The translations under genes were made by a program, and so were the position numbers. Source: Persicitalea jodogahamensis (GTDB lineage Bacteria; Bacteroidota; Bacteroidia; Cytophagales; Spirosomataceae). Taken from it: 64,000 bases of DNA. The notes beneath the pieces are model-generated. The model worked only from the letters and a program-made list of their open reading frames with translations, searched no databases and was not told the DNA's origin. The stretch lies in assembly GCF_014651615.1 (NCBI RefSeq), contig NZ_BMXF01000003.1, positions 186,001 to 250,000 of the forward strand, read 5' to 3'. How positions within the stretch are numbered: the first letter of the stretch is position 1; each line of letters starts with the position of its first letter. Shown piece after piece: positions 37,105 to 45,957 of the stretch.

Positions 37105-38031
37105 ATGAATTTACCTGATCCTGTAAAGAAGTACTTCAACATTATTAAGGACGCCGGAGGACAGTTCATGGATGATCAGGGCATGAAACTGAGTGCAGCT
37201 TTATCCTACTACACTATATTCTCGCTGGCTCCCATGCTGCTGGTCATGATTTCTGTACTTAGTATCTTTTTCGGACGAGATGCGATTCAGGGACAGGTTT
37301 TCGACCAGATCAATGGTCTTGTAGGATCAGAAGCTGCCTCTCAGCTGCAAGAAATATTGAAAAATGCCAGTCTTTCTGATAAATCGGGAGTGGCAGCGGC
37401 AATCGGAATAGGTACTTTATTGATTGGTGCTACCGGAGTTTTTGCCGAAATTCAGAGTTCCATCAATTATATCTGGTCTATTGAAGCACGGCCTGAAAAA
37501 GGGTGGCTTAAATATCTAAAAACGCGCTTGCTTTCTTTTTCTCTAATTCTGACTTTGGGCTTTTTGCTCTTGGTTTCACTTGGCGTGAACGCATTGCTCG
37601 ACTTGTTAGGGCAAAGCCTGGAGAAATATTTTTCCGAGGCATCAGTTATCTTTTTCTATACCCTTAACCTTGGCATTTCGCTTTTAGTCATTACTACCCT
37701 TTTCGCGGTAATTTTTAAAGTATTGCCTGATGGTAAAATCCGCTGGAAAGAGTGCTTTGTGGGAGCGGCATTTACGGCTATCTTGTTTGGAATCGGTAAG
37801 TTTGGAATCAGTTTCTACATAGGTCAATCGAATCTGGGGGCCACCTACGGTACATCGGCCTCAATTATCATCCTACTGCTCTGGGTATATTACTCCTCAA
37901 TCATATTGTATTTCGGTGCGGAGTTCACTAAAATCTATGCCAATTCTGACGGTACCCACATCCAGCCTGCTGCTCATGCCGTGCTAATTGAAAAGCGAGT
38001 GGTAGGAAAGGATACGATGAAAGGGAACTGA
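37105..38031 (+). CDS. YihY/BrkB-family inner membrane protein
   Basis: A 308-residue polytopic protein with about six membrane segments. Family blocks DDQGMKLSAALSYYTIFSLAPML near the start and YGTSASIIILLLWVYYSSIILYFGAEF near the end are clear. Once called ribonuclease BN by mistake; the real activity (transporter or efflux) is not established. The 185-bp gap downstream holds no gene. Confidence 0.9.
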   Translation: MNLPDPVKKYFNIIKDAGGQFMDDQGMKLSAALSYYTIFSLAPMLLVMISVLSIFFGRDAIQGQVFDQINGLVGSEAASQLQEILKNASLSDKSGVAAAIGIGTLLIGATGVFAEIQSSINYIWSIEARPEKGWLKYLKTRLLSFSLILTLGFLLLVSLGVNALLDLLGQSLEKYFSEASVIFFYTLNLGISLLVITTLFAVIFKVLPDGKIRWKECFVGAAFTAILFGIGKFGISFYIGQSNLGATYGTSASIIILLLWVYYSSIILYFGAEFTKIYANSDGTHIQPAAHAVLIEKRVVGKDTMKGN

Positions 38032-38216
38032 ATTGGACGAAGAATTTGAGAGATAAATTGCATTTTAGGGGTTTTTGAGGTACCTTGCACGATAACCGAA
38101 TTTTCTGATTCTGTTTCGCAGCAGATTCTTTCTCGCAAAAACCCTCATACTTAGAGATTTTATTTATTCACATCGCTTTCTTTATTAGCCAGGAGAGCGA
38201 ATAATTTTATGCCTAT

Positions 38217-38573
38217 ATGGAAAAAGACGGATTCATTGAAAGCGTAGTCAAATGGGCGCAATCCCACGGATTTAAAGAAATCAAAGCGAATATTGAAGGC
38301 TTTGACACGCCAAAATCATACGAGCGTACCCAAGACAATCAGGTGTTTACGCCTGATGTAACGGGGACCAACATGTTCAACAAGCACTATCTTGAAGTAT
38401 CCCTCAAGAATGACAAAATGATGAAGGATATCTCCAAGTGGAAGTTGCTGAGCGAACTTGCCAGCATGAAAGGCGGAAAGCTTTATCTGATGGCCCCCCG
38501 TGGCCACGTCCGCTACACCCGTGACGTCATCAGTCAACATAATATACCTGCCGAAGTCGTAAAGATTAGTTAA
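38217..38573 (+). CDS. Unrecognised 118-aa protein
   Basis: Not assigned to a family from memory. The product starts MEKDGFIESVVKWAQSHGF, has a central FTPDVTGTN then HYLEVSLKND, and ends in an alpha/beta stretch (KWKLLSELASMKGGKLYLMAPRG, VRYTRDVI). The order helix, PD, strand with ExxxK, long helix, strand is reminiscent of small PD-(D/E)xK nuclease-fold proteins, but spacing is not a clean match. Codon structure and ATG start look real. It is tail-to-tail with the FGE-like lipoprotein gene, overlapping by 8 nt. Confidence 0.6.
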   Translation: MEKDGFIESVVKWAQSHGFKEIKANIEGFDTPKSYERTQDNQVFTPDVTGTNMFNKHYLEVSLKNDKMMKDISKWKLLSELASMKGGKLYLMAPRGHVRYTRDVISQHNIPAEVVKIS

Positions 38574-39399
38574 GAGCTTTCACGCAGCGAAAGCCTACAT
38601 GGCATAGGCTTGTTTCAGTTGTTGAGGATGCGGTGTTTCCAATTTTGAAACCATGGCATACCGCCGGATCACACAGGTAGGAACCTCCTACCTGTATTTT
38701 TTCGCCCGTTTCGTCCGTGACCGACGCATCTTTCCACTTCGTAGTCCACTGCCACACGTTGCCTCCCATGTCGGCCATTCCTAGTTTGTTCACCCCGAAC
38801 TTGCCAACGGGTGAAGTATACAGAAAACCGTCTTCTACGGTGTTATAGGTAGGGAAACTCCCTTGCCAGAAATTGGCTTTATATTCCCCGTCCTGGATCC
38901 AGTTTTCACCCCCCCAGGAGTAGATCTCTTTTGCTTCCAGACCATACCGGGCCGCCAGAAACCATTCTTTGGCGTCCGGAAGCCGCTTGCCCGCCCACTC
39001 CGCGTAAGACGTTGCGTCATTCCACGACACTTGGGTAACGGGATGGTCTGGCTGAGCATCGGGACCATCGGGGCCGAAGGGATGTAAATAATTGGCTCCT
39101 TTGACCAATGACCAAGTACCTGTCTTGACATCGAACACTCCTGCGTCGCCGAACCGTTCGGCCTGAGTGACGAACTTAGTAGCTTCCACGAATTTCTGGA
39201 ACTCGGCTACGGTTACGGGAGTCTTGTCAATGAAAAAAGCATCGATTTCTTCACCTTCCTCGCTTTCACCCGCCGGTACGAAAACCATTCCCTCCGGGAC
39301 CACTTCGGGTGCCTGCTTGTTATCCCTGCGATCACAGCTGCTTAGAAATGTCGCAATCGGGAAAAGTAGTAAAAGTAGTCTTAAAGAAAGAAATTTCAT
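38566..39399 (-). CDS. FGE/SUMF1-domain lipoprotein
   Basis: A 277-residue protein from ATG 39399; the signal peptide ends in the lipobox FLSSC. After about residue 30 it is one formylglycine-generating-enzyme-like domain: VPEGMVFVPAG, FFIDKTPVTVAEFQKFV, HPVTQVSWNDATSYAEWAGKR, MGGNVWQWT and GFRC. Near the end, VGGSYLCDPAVC (Cys243, Cys248) keeps the two catalytic cysteines with the spacing of true FGE (CxxxxC), unlike many FGE-fold lipoproteins such as the gliding proteins. No sulfatase gene is in the window. Either a periplasmic FGE-like oxidase or a structural relative. Confidence 0.82.
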   Translation of the reverse strand: MKFLSLRLLLLLFPIATFLSSCDRRDNKQAPEVVPEGMVFVPAGESEEGEEIDAFFIDKTPVTVAEFQKFVEATKFVTQAERFGDAGVFDVKTGTWSLVKGANYLHPFGPDGPDAQPDHPVTQVSWNDATSYAEWAGKRLPDAKEWFLAARYGLEAKEIYSWGGENWIQDGEYKANFWQGSFPTYNTVEDGFLYTSPVGKFGVNKLGMADMGGNVWQWTTKWKDASVTDETGEKIQVGGSYLCDPAVCHGFKIGNTASSTTETSLCHVGFRCVKALN

Positions 39400-39465
39400 T
39401 TTTTGTTCAGAGTGATCAGTCAGGAATTCACAAACGAAAGACAGGGTTGCCTGCATTCTAATATC

Positions 39466-40287
39466 CTACAACTGCCCAATCATTTCTTTTATTATCAATG
39501 TCATGTTTGGTTCTGCCTTTTTCGCGGCAGCTATGATCTTGGCGATATCTGCTTTTTCCAGTTTTTCAGGAATGCCCATATCCGTAATAACGGACAGGCC
39601 AAAGCAGCGCAGGTGCATCTGCCGGGCTGCCAGAATTTCCGGTACGGTACTCATGCCTACGGCATCGGCGCCCAGCATACGCAGCATCCGGTATTCTGCC
39701 CGGGTTTCCAGATGGGGGCCGGGGACACTTACATAAACTCCGGCGTGAATGCTTAGCTTCTTTTCACGTGCGATACCCAAAGCCATAGAAACCAAGGCCG
39801 GATCATACGGATCGCACATATCAGGAAAACGGTCGCCGAGCTCATCAAGGTTGGGACCAGTGAGTGGGTTTTGAGGGAGAAAGAGGCTGATGTGGTCTTT
39901 GATGATCATCAGGTCGCTCAACTTGTAGAGGTCGTTCATTCCACCTGCTGCGTTGGAGACCATCAGTGTGTGAACGCCAAGAAGCTTCATGACACGGACC
40001 GGAAAAGCAACCTGCTGCATGGTATAGCCTTCGTAATGATGGAAGCGGCCCTGCATGCATACGACTCTTTTGCCCGTAAGGGTGCCGAAGAAAAGTCTGC
40101 CGGAATGAAATTCGACGGTGGCTACCGGAAAATTGGGTATCTCGTCATAGGAAATCTCGTAGGCAACTTCAATGTCGTCAACGAGAGAACCAAGCCCGGT
40201 GCCCAGAATGATACCGATTTCGGGTTCAAATTTATTGGTAAGGTCGTTCAGGAAGTTTGATGTTTCCTTTATTTGAGGATAAGTCAT
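39466..40287 (-). CDS. Purine nucleoside phosphorylase
   Basis: A 273-residue family II (trimeric, PunA/PNP-type) phosphorylase that splits inosine and guanosine to base plus ribose-1-phosphate. Seen: GIILGTGLGSL (about 26-36), FHHYEGYTM, MVSNAAGGMN (purine pocket) and AVGMSTVPEILAARQ. It lies 66 bp upstream of the FGE-like lipoprotein gene on the same strand. Confidence 0.93.
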   Translation of the reverse strand: MTYPQIKETSNFLNDLTNKFEPEIGIILGTGLGSLVDDIEVAYEISYDEIPNFPVATVEFHSGRLFFGTLTGKRVVCMQGRFHHYEGYTMQQVAFPVRVMKLLGVHTLMVSNAAGGMNDLYKLSDLMIIKDHISLFLPQNPLTGPNLDELGDRFPDMCDPYDPALVSMALGIAREKKLSIHAGVYVSVPGPHLETRAEYRMLRMLGADAVGMSTVPEILAARQMHLRCFGLSVITDMGIPEKLEKADIAKIIAAAKKAEPNMTLIIKEMIGQL

Positions 40288-40404
40288 TATTTGTCAGTAA
40301 GCTAAGTGAAGGTATTGGACTAGCCGAAAGCCCCAGGTACTATCCGGCTAAAAACGAAGTTAGGAAAAAGGGGCTGGGTAATTCAGATTTACGCTCGATA
40401 AGCA

Positions 40405-41628
40405 TTAATCCAAAGCTATATTTTTCCCGGCAATATAACCAGTTGTCCATGCATTTTGAAAATTAAAGCCGCCGGTAATGCCATCGACATTCAGTACTTC
40501 GCCTGCGAAGTACAATCCGGGAATACGACTGCTTTCCAAAGTAGTTTGATTCACCTCGTGTAAAGCCACGCCACCCGCTGTCACGAACTCCTCCTTGTAG
40601 GTACTTTTACCATGGATATCGAATTGGCTATTTGTCAAAGAGTTGGTCAATCGGTTCAAAGACTTATTTGAAATTTCCGCCCAACGAGTCGCAGTATCAA
40701 TTTCGGAATTTTCCAGAAAAGCCCGCCAAAGGCGGAGCGGGAGTCCGAAACGGGCGTAGGTAGCCACCATTTGCTTGGGGTTTGCTGCCTTCTCCTGCAT
40801 AAGCCGCTCCCTCACCTCCGCTTCGGTCTGTCCAGGTACCCAATTGATGCGGCAGCAAAAGACGTATTGCTTGTCAGCCAGCACACGTGCGCCCCAGGCG
40901 GATAGTTTAAGCACGGCCGGGCCACTAAATCCCCAATGTGTGATAAGTACCGGTCCGCGCCATTCTAATTTAGTGCCCATAATTTTGACCCCGGCATCCT
41001 GTACCGAAACACCTGATAAGGGAAGCAGGTAGTTGCCGGGAGCATTGAAAGTGAACAGAGAAGGTACCGGAGGCTCAACCTCATGAGCGTGTTCAGCCAG
41101 CCAGGTAAAACTTTCAAGCTTGGGATATCCGCCCGAGGCAATCAATAGTCGGTCGGCTGCCAAGGTAGTGTTATCGGTTAAGTTGAGATCGAAACTTCGT
41201 CCCTCTTCCTGATAGCAAAACGATTTGACGGCCGTACTTGTCCTGACTTGCACGCCATTTTTTCTTGCTTCGCTCATCAGGCAATTCACAATCGTTTCTG
41301 AGGAGTTGCTAACCGGAAACATCCGACCATCGCCTTCCGTTTTCATGATAACGTTCCGGGCCGCAAACCAATCTATGGTGGATTGCACATCGAATTGGGG
41401 TAAGAGTTGTTTTAGGAAACGCTCGCCCCTGGGATAATTCTTGACCATCAAACGATTATCGAAGCAGGCATGAGTAACGTTGCAGCGTCCCCCACCAGAA
41501 ATGCGCACCTTGTTCAACACCGTTCGATTTTTTTCAAGGATGATTATTTCCGATTCCGGACTGTGTTCAGCGGCTGTAATTGCCGCTAAAAAACCCGCTG
41601 CCCCGCCCCCAATAATAACAATTCGCAT
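40405..41628 (-). CDS. HI0933-family FAD-dependent oxidoreductase (YhiN-like)
   Basis: A 407-residue flavoprotein. MRIVIIGGGAAGFLAA at ATG 41628 is the dinucleotide-binding start; the frame is open back to 41751, but that region carries the divergent promoter of the NUC gene. SGGGRCNVTHA, LLIASGGYP and the C-terminal YFAGEVLNVDGITGGFNFQNA are diagnostic of the HI0933 family. Related enzymes act on rRNA-modification intermediates; the substrate here is not known. Confidence 0.88.
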   Translation of the reverse strand: MRIVIIGGGAAGFLAAITAAEHSPESEIIILEKNRTVLNKVRISGGGRCNVTHACFDNRLMVKNYPRGERFLKQLLPQFDVQSTIDWFAARNVIMKTEGDGRMFPVSNSSETIVNCLMSEARKNGVQVRTSTAVKSFCYQEEGRSFDLNLTDNTTLAADRLLIASGGYPKLESFTWLAEHAHEVEPPVPSLFTFNAPGNYLLPLSGVSVQDAGVKIMGTKLEWRGPVLITHWGFSGPAVLKLSAWGARVLADKQYVFCCRINWVPGQTEAEVRERLMQEKAANPKQMVATYARFGLPLRLWRAFLENSEIDTATRWAEISNKSLNRLTNSLTNSQFDIHGKSTYKEEFVTAGGVALHEVNQTTLESSRIPGLYFAGEVLNVDGITGGFNFQNAWTTGYIAGKNIALD

Positions 41629-41738
41629 GGTAGTTAACGTGTGCATTTGAAATTGCGTCGACTGCGCAGCCATTGCCGTCGCCAACAAGAAAAAAGGTAC
41701 AGTATCCTGGGATCCGATACCGGAGAATTTCGCTTTCG

Positions 41739-41746
41739 TACCTTTG
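41739..41746 (+). promoter_or_regulatory. Promoter -7 element of the NUC gene
   Basis: TACCTTTG fits TAnnTTTG and lies 17 bp before the ATG at 41763, giving a very short leader. No clear -33 box. Confidence 0.4.
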
Positions 41747-41762
41747 TGCAAAAAATCACAGA

Positions 41763-42794
41763 ATGGCTCAATACCGGCGGCGGGGTTTTAGAATGCCCAA
41801 CAATACTTTACTACTCCTGATCATCTTTTTTACGATTGGGCTTTTTCTTCATTACGGAGGCAAAAGCCAACCGGTGGTTGCTTTCTGGGAAAATGTTAAG
41901 TCCATATTCACGGATCAGAATCTGCCAGACAACAATCCCTACAAAGCGCCTGAGCCGACTGACTATGATACTCTGGCAGTGGATACTCAACCCCCAGCGA
42001 ATCCGGCCGGTTCAAATCAGGCAAAAAAACCATCATCCGGCTTCAAAGAAAAAGTAAAACGACAGGAAGCAGAAATTTCCGACGCGGAATTAACACGCAT
42101 CGTCAACCAACGCGATTTTTTTCTGCCCGCCATTGGCTCCAACGACCAGCTCGTGAGGCGGGTGGGTTATACTTTGAAATATGTGGAAAAGTATGAGCTG
42201 TCTGCCTGGGTTGCCTATACTTTACAACAAGAGCAAATTGATGGCAAAGAGGAGAGGGAAAATGAATTCATGCCCGACCCGGCAGTTGAAAGCGGCACAG
42301 CGGTAAGCAGTGACTACACCCGCAGTGGCTACGATCGAGGGCACCTGGCTCCCGCTGCCGATTTCAAAAACTCGTATCAGGTAATGAAAGAAACCTTTTA
42401 TATGAGTAACATATGCCCGCAGCAACCACAATTCAACCGGGGAATCTGGCTCGAATTGGAAAAAATGGTCCGGGCCTGGGCTTATAAATACAAAAAAGTG
42501 TATGTAGTGACGGGGCCGGTACTACAGCCGGGCTTACCCACCATAGGCCGGTTGAACAAGGTGGCCATACCCAGGCAATTCTACAAAGTGGTACTTTACG
42601 TCAATCCGCCCTACGTGAAAGGGATCGCCTTCCTGATGGATAATAAACCATCAAAAGAACCCCTGACGAAGTTCGTAGTACCCATCGACGAGGTGGAAAG
42701 GCTTACCGGGGTTGATTTCTTCCCGAAACTACCTGACTCGATCGAAGACAAAGTGGAAGCCAGAAGCGTGGCGGGGGAGTGGTATCGGCTGTAA
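41763..42794 (+). CDS. Membrane-anchored DNA/RNA non-specific endonuclease (NUC family)
   Basis: A 343-residue protein. A single N-terminal membrane segment (LLLLIIFFTIGLFL, about 16-30), then a Pro/Asp-rich linker, then the beta-beta-alpha metal nuclease domain from about residue 115: SGYDRGHLAPAADF with DRGH at 191-194, and MSNICPQQPQFNRGIW with the metal-binding Asn. It should act outside the inner membrane, probably in nucleotide scavenging. ATG 41763 is preferred over the ORF start at 41673, which lies upstream of the promoter; a further ATG at 41793 is possible. Confidence 0.88.
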   Translation: MAQYRRRGFRMPNNTLLLLIIFFTIGLFLHYGGKSQPVVAFWENVKSIFTDQNLPDNNPYKAPEPTDYDTLAVDTQPPANPAGSNQAKKPSSGFKEKVKRQEAEISDAELTRIVNQRDFFLPAIGSNDQLVRRVGYTLKYVEKYELSAWVAYTLQQEQIDGKEERENEFMPDPAVESGTAVSSDYTRSGYDRGHLAPAADFKNSYQVMKETFYMSNICPQQPQFNRGIWLELEKMVRAWAYKYKKVYVVTGPVLQPGLPTIGRLNKVAIPRQFYKVVLYVNPPYVKGIAFLMDNKPSKEPLTKFVVPIDEVERLTGVDFFPKLPDSIEDKVEARSVAGEWYRL

Positions 42795-42840
42795 GGCTAT
42801 GGATTGTCAGGATTTTGGCGTTTTATAAGTCAATATCCCT

Positions 42841-44166
42841 CTACGTTTTGAGCTTCTTTTTCTTTGCTGCCGGGAATAGGATGTTGTTCAGAATCAGCCG
42901 GTACCCTGCTGAATTAGGGTGTAAATTCAGATCGGTGGGTTCCTCACCGATACGGTGCTGGTAGTCTTCAGGGTCGTGGCCTCCGTAAAAGGTGAAGAGT
43001 CCCTTGCCATAGGTACCATGAATGTACCGGGCTTCGTGGGCCTGTTTCGTTTCAGCCAAAATAACTACCTCTGGCTTGATGTACTGATTTTTGTAAGCGG
43101 TAGTCTGCCCGAGAAAGCCTTTAATGAGCGTCTCATGGTTCTGGGTGAGCATGGTCGGAATCGGGTCCCACTTGGCCGAAAACTGGAAAAGTGTGAAGTA
43201 GTCGTTGTCTTCGTTCATGCCGCGCTCCTGTGGCTGATTGTCAATCGTAGAAAACTCGATCATGTACGGATCGGTATAAACTTTAAAATCCTTAAAGGCG
43301 AAAGTATCTTCGTATTTGAGCTTAGCGTTGGCGTTGGGATCGGCGGGATCACCATCGTAGGGCGACTCAACGATGTCCACGCCAGAGGAGGCAATGGCCA
43401 GGTCATACGTGTCGGTAGCATTGCACATGGCGAACATGAATCCGCCACCGGCTACGAACTCCTGTATTTTCTTTACCACGGCCAATTTCATGGAAGATAC
43501 TTTCGCGAAGTTAAACTTATCAGCTATTTGCTCCGACTCCCGTTTCTGCTCGCGGTACCAGGGGTAATCCTTGAAAGAGTAAAACTTACCGTACTGGCCC
43601 GTAAAATCTTCGTGGTGGAGGTGCAGCCAATCGTATTCGGGAAGTTTTCCATTCAATACCTCTTCATCGAACACCACATCGTAGGGAATCTCGGCATAGG
43701 TAAGTACCATCGTTACAGCATCGTCCCAGGGTTGTTTGGACTTGGGAGAATATACCGCTATCGTTGGGGGCTTTTGCAGCTTCACGGCGTCCATATTTGC
43801 ATCGGGAGAAGCGATTTCGTTGAGAATCTGGGCGGCATTGCCCTCAGAAATCACTTCGAAACTCACACCGCGAATGGTCATTTCGGTTGCGAATTTCTGG
43901 GTGTAAGTGACCATGAAACTACCACCTCTGTAATTGAGTAACCAGTCGATTTCAGTATTGTAGGCTTTAAGTACCCAGAAGGCCACCCCGTAAGCTTTCA
44001 AATGGTTTTTCTGGGTATTGTCCATCGGAATCAGCAGCCGATTGGCCATTGAATAAGATGAAATAGCTAAAAAAATGATAAGCGGAACAAACAGCCGTAT
44101 CATCGGCTTGATACTCTGACGCATCCTGTGCAGATTTACCTTATTGAATTTATTGATATTTTTCAT
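42841..44166 (-). CDS. Secreted protein of unknown function (often labelled asparagine synthetase B in Bacteroidota)
   Basis: A 441-residue protein starting at ATG 44166; the signal peptide is IKPMIRLFVPLIIFLAISSYSMAN. The mature part has WVLKAYNTEIDWLLNYRGGS, a middle domain with an amidotransferase-like turn (FVAGGGFMFAMCNATDT) and a C-terminal GLFTFYGGHDPEDYQHR. I see no asparagine-synthetase motifs: no N-terminal catalytic Cys and no SGGLDS loop. Close relatives carry that label, probably by error. The fold may be a class I glutamine-amidotransferase-like or DUF4159-like domain. Divergent from the ABC permease at 44211 across 44 bp. Confidence 0.6.
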   Translation of the reverse strand: MKNINKFNKVNLHRMRQSIKPMIRLFVPLIIFLAISSYSMANRLLIPMDNTQKNHLKAYGVAFWVLKAYNTEIDWLLNYRGGSFMVTYTQKFATEMTIRGVSFEVISEGNAAQILNEIASPDANMDAVKLQKPPTIAVYSPKSKQPWDDAVTMVLTYAEIPYDVVFDEEVLNGKLPEYDWLHLHHEDFTGQYGKFYSFKDYPWYREQKRESEQIADKFNFAKVSSMKLAVVKKIQEFVAGGGFMFAMCNATDTYDLAIASSGVDIVESPYDGDPADPNANAKLKYEDTFAFKDFKVYTDPYMIEFSTIDNQPQERGMNEDNDYFTLFQFSAKWDPIPTMLTQNHETLIKGFLGQTTAYKNQYIKPEVVILAETKQAHEARYIHGTYGKGLFTFYGGHDPEDYQHRIGEEPTDLNLHPNSAGYRLILNNILFPAAKKKKLKT

Positions 44167-44210
44167 AACGAATATATAGCAATTATTGTGCAAATCGTAG
44201 CCTCGGGCCA

Positions 44211-45455
44211 ATGAATATCTTAGAAAACTTCCTGGAAGGACTGCGGTCTATCCAATCCAATATGCTCCGTACCGTTCTGACGGCCCTGATCATTGCCATC
44301 GGAATCACCTCGTTGGTAGGGATCCTCACCGCCATCGACGGCATTCAAAGTTCAGTGGACAGTAGTTTCGCTGATTTAGGAGCTAACACATTCGATGTCA
44401 GTAATTATTCGAGTGACAACCGGAGGTCGGGTGGTCGTAAGCAAAAGCAGTACGAAGACATCGACTACCGGGAGGCTACCGTGTTTGCCAACAATTTCAA
44501 GAACGATTATGGAGCTATGGTTTCGCTGTCGTCCCGAATTGGTGGAGCTATTCAGGTAAAGTACCTTTCAGCTAAAACAAACCCCAACGTTGTCATTACC
44601 GGAGCGGATGAGGATTTTCTGGCCATTAAGGGATATAAAATTGACAAAGGACGGAATTTCTCAAAAAGTGATCTGGAAAACTCGCTGAATGTGGCCATCG
44701 TAGGTCAGGAGATTGTCAAAACACTTTTCCCCAGGGAAGACCCCATGAATAAAGTTATCAGTTTCATGGGCGGACAATTCAAGATTATCGGTGTTCTGGA
44801 GAAAAAAGGGTCTCTGGGCGGTGGAACTGATGCCGACAGGATAATACTGGTGCCGCTGGAAACGGGACGCGCATTAGCGGCCAACCGACAGCTCACTTTC
44901 CAAATAACGGCCTCCGCTCCGGAAGTCAACGATAGCGAATATATAATTGAAGAGGCCCGGGGTCTTATGCGTCGTGTCAGAGGCGACGAGTTGGGCAACC
45001 CTGATTCGTTCGAGATCGAGCGGGCGGACGCGCTGGCCAAAAATTTCGAAGATATTACGGGGTATCTTCGTATGGGAGGCTTTGGTATAGGCATCATTAC
45101 GCTTCTGGGCGCTTCTATTGCCCTGATGAATATCATGATGGTTTCGGTCACCGAACGTACCCGCGAGATTGGTATCCGGAAATCGCTCGGTGCCACCCCC
45201 AGGGTTATCCGTTTTCAATTTCTGATGGAGGCAATTGTAATCTGCATTCTGGGCGGATTAGCCGGTTTGCTTTTGGGGATCATGATTGGCAACATCATTT
45301 CTAACTCCATCAGCACTGATAGCGTTTTCATCGTCCCGTGGTTCTGGATGTTTATGGGAATCGTGGTGTGTGTGTTCGTAGGCGTTATTTCAGGAATTTA
45401 TCCAGCGATAAAAGCCTCAAAACTAGACCCCATCGAAGCACTGCGTTACGAATAA
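44211..45455 (+). CDS. MacB/FtsX-type ABC transporter permease
   Basis: A 414-residue permease: TM1 at about 21-43 ([21 protein letters not shown]), a MacB-type periplasmic domain (about 45-260), then three C-terminal helices with the family stretch [20 protein letters not shown]. It would work with a separate ATPase, not found in the window; tripartite export or lipoprotein-type functions are possible. It is followed 76 bp later by a tRNA gene with its own promoter. Confidence 0.88.
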   Translation: MNILENFLEGLRSIQSNMLRTVLTALIIAIGITSLVGILTAIDGIQSSVDSSFADLGANTFDVSNYSSDNRRSGGRKQKQYEDIDYREATVFANNFKNDYGAMVSLSSRIGGAIQVKYLSAKTNPNVVITGADEDFLAIKGYKIDKGRNFSKSDLENSLNVAIVGQEIVKTLFPREDPMNKVISFMGGQFKIIGVLEKKGSLGGGTDADRIILVPLETGRALAANRQLTFQITASAPEVNDSEYIIEEARGLMRRVRGDELGNPDSFEIERADALAKNFEDITGYLRMGGFGIGIITLLGASIALMNIMMVSVTERTREIGIRKSLGATPRVIRFQFLMEAIVICILGGLAGLLLGIMIGNIISNSISTDSVFIVPWFWMFMGIVVCVFVGVISGIYPAIKASKLDPIEALRYE

Positions 45456-45478
45456 ACAAATAATTTTCCGGCACTTGC

Positions 45479-45508
45479 TTGGGAAATCTGGCTTTCTGCC
45501 TATTTTTG
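45479..45508 (+). promoter_or_regulatory. tRNA-Leu promoter
   Basis: TTGG (45479-45482) and TATTTTTG (45501-45508), 18 bp apart, match the -33/-7 consensus; the predicted start is about 15 nt before the tRNA. Confidence 0.6.
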
Positions 45509-45531
45509 CCCTCCCAAAGCGCAAGCAATTG

Positions 45532-45615
45532 GCCCGGATGGCGGAATTGGTAGACGCGTTGGTCTCAAACACCAATGGGGTTACACCCGTGCCGGTTCGA
45601 CTCCGGCTCCGGGTA
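45532..45615 (+). tRNA. tRNA-Leu (anticodon CAA)
   Basis: 84 nt with a long variable arm, as in class II tRNAs. Acceptor GCCCGGA pairs with TCCGGGT (G-U at the end), the D-arm GGCGGAATTGGTAGACGC is typical of Leu, the anticodon arm TTGGT-CTCAAAC-ACCAA reads CAA, and the T-arm GCCGG-TTCGACT-CCGGC is canonical. Discriminator A. The CCA end is not fully encoded. It decodes UUG. Confidence 0.95.
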
Positions 45616-45624
45616 CAGGGACAC

Positions 45625-45655
45625 ATCCCCGCACGACACGTGCGGGGATTTTTTT
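45625..45655 (+). terminator. Intrinsic terminator after tRNA-Leu
   Basis: ATCCCCGCAC (45625-45634) and GTGCGGGGAT (45640-45649) form a 10-bp stem with a 5-nt loop followed by six or seven T. Confidence 0.9.
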
Positions 45656-45828
45656 GTGCCCTCTGCGCAACCTGAATCTTCATCAGGGCGATAATCGATT
45701 CTAATCATTATTACTTTATTTTTCATGTGGTTTATTTGGTGATTGACTAAATAAAAAAAATTAAATAGCTATGATTTTATAATTAATCAGAAAAATAATT
45801 GTAAGATTCGTATTAATACCCAATAAGA

Positions 45829-45856
45829 TTTGGTTGATGCATAATTTTGTACTTTG
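45829..45856 (+). promoter_or_regulatory. Putative P-II gene promoter
   Basis: TTTG (45829-45832) lies 17 bp before TACTTTG (45850-45856), a near match to TAnnTTTG. The start would fall at about 45862, at the first base of the leader hairpin. An alternative -7, TAATTTTG, lies at 45842-45849. Confidence 0.4.
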
Positions 45857-45861
45857 TTTAT

Positions 45862-45901
45862 GAATTCAAACTGGGTTTTCGTTCACGGAAAGTTTGAATT
45901 C
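45862..45901 (+). promoter_or_regulatory. 5'-leader hairpin of the P-II gene
   Basis: GAATTCAAACT (45862-45872) and AGTTTGAATTC (45891-45901) are perfectly complementary over 11 bp, with a further TTTCG/CGGAA pairing in the 18-nt loop. No U-run follows, so it is not a terminator; it would form the 5' end of the glnB transcript. Confidence 0.55.
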
Positions 45902-45957
45902 TGAGAAAATACCAAGTAATCTATTGTTTTCATTTAACCAAACAGTCAAAAACCCTC

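Larger units (their letters stand above)
45656..45957. other. AT-rich intergenic region before glnB
   Basis: About 300 bp without a gene. It is AT-rich from 45700 to 45850 and holds the P-II promoter (45829-45856) and a leader hairpin (45862-45901). Nothing else recognised. Confidence 0.7.

Noticed and set aside
42955-43941. 328-codon plus-strand frame opposite the exported protein gene
   Set aside because: Fully antisense to a gene with a signal peptide and clear codon structure; typical shadow of the opposite strand.
45423-45683. 86-codon minus-strand frame over the tRNA-Leu gene
   Set aside because: Covers the tRNA, its promoter and its terminator; chance opening.
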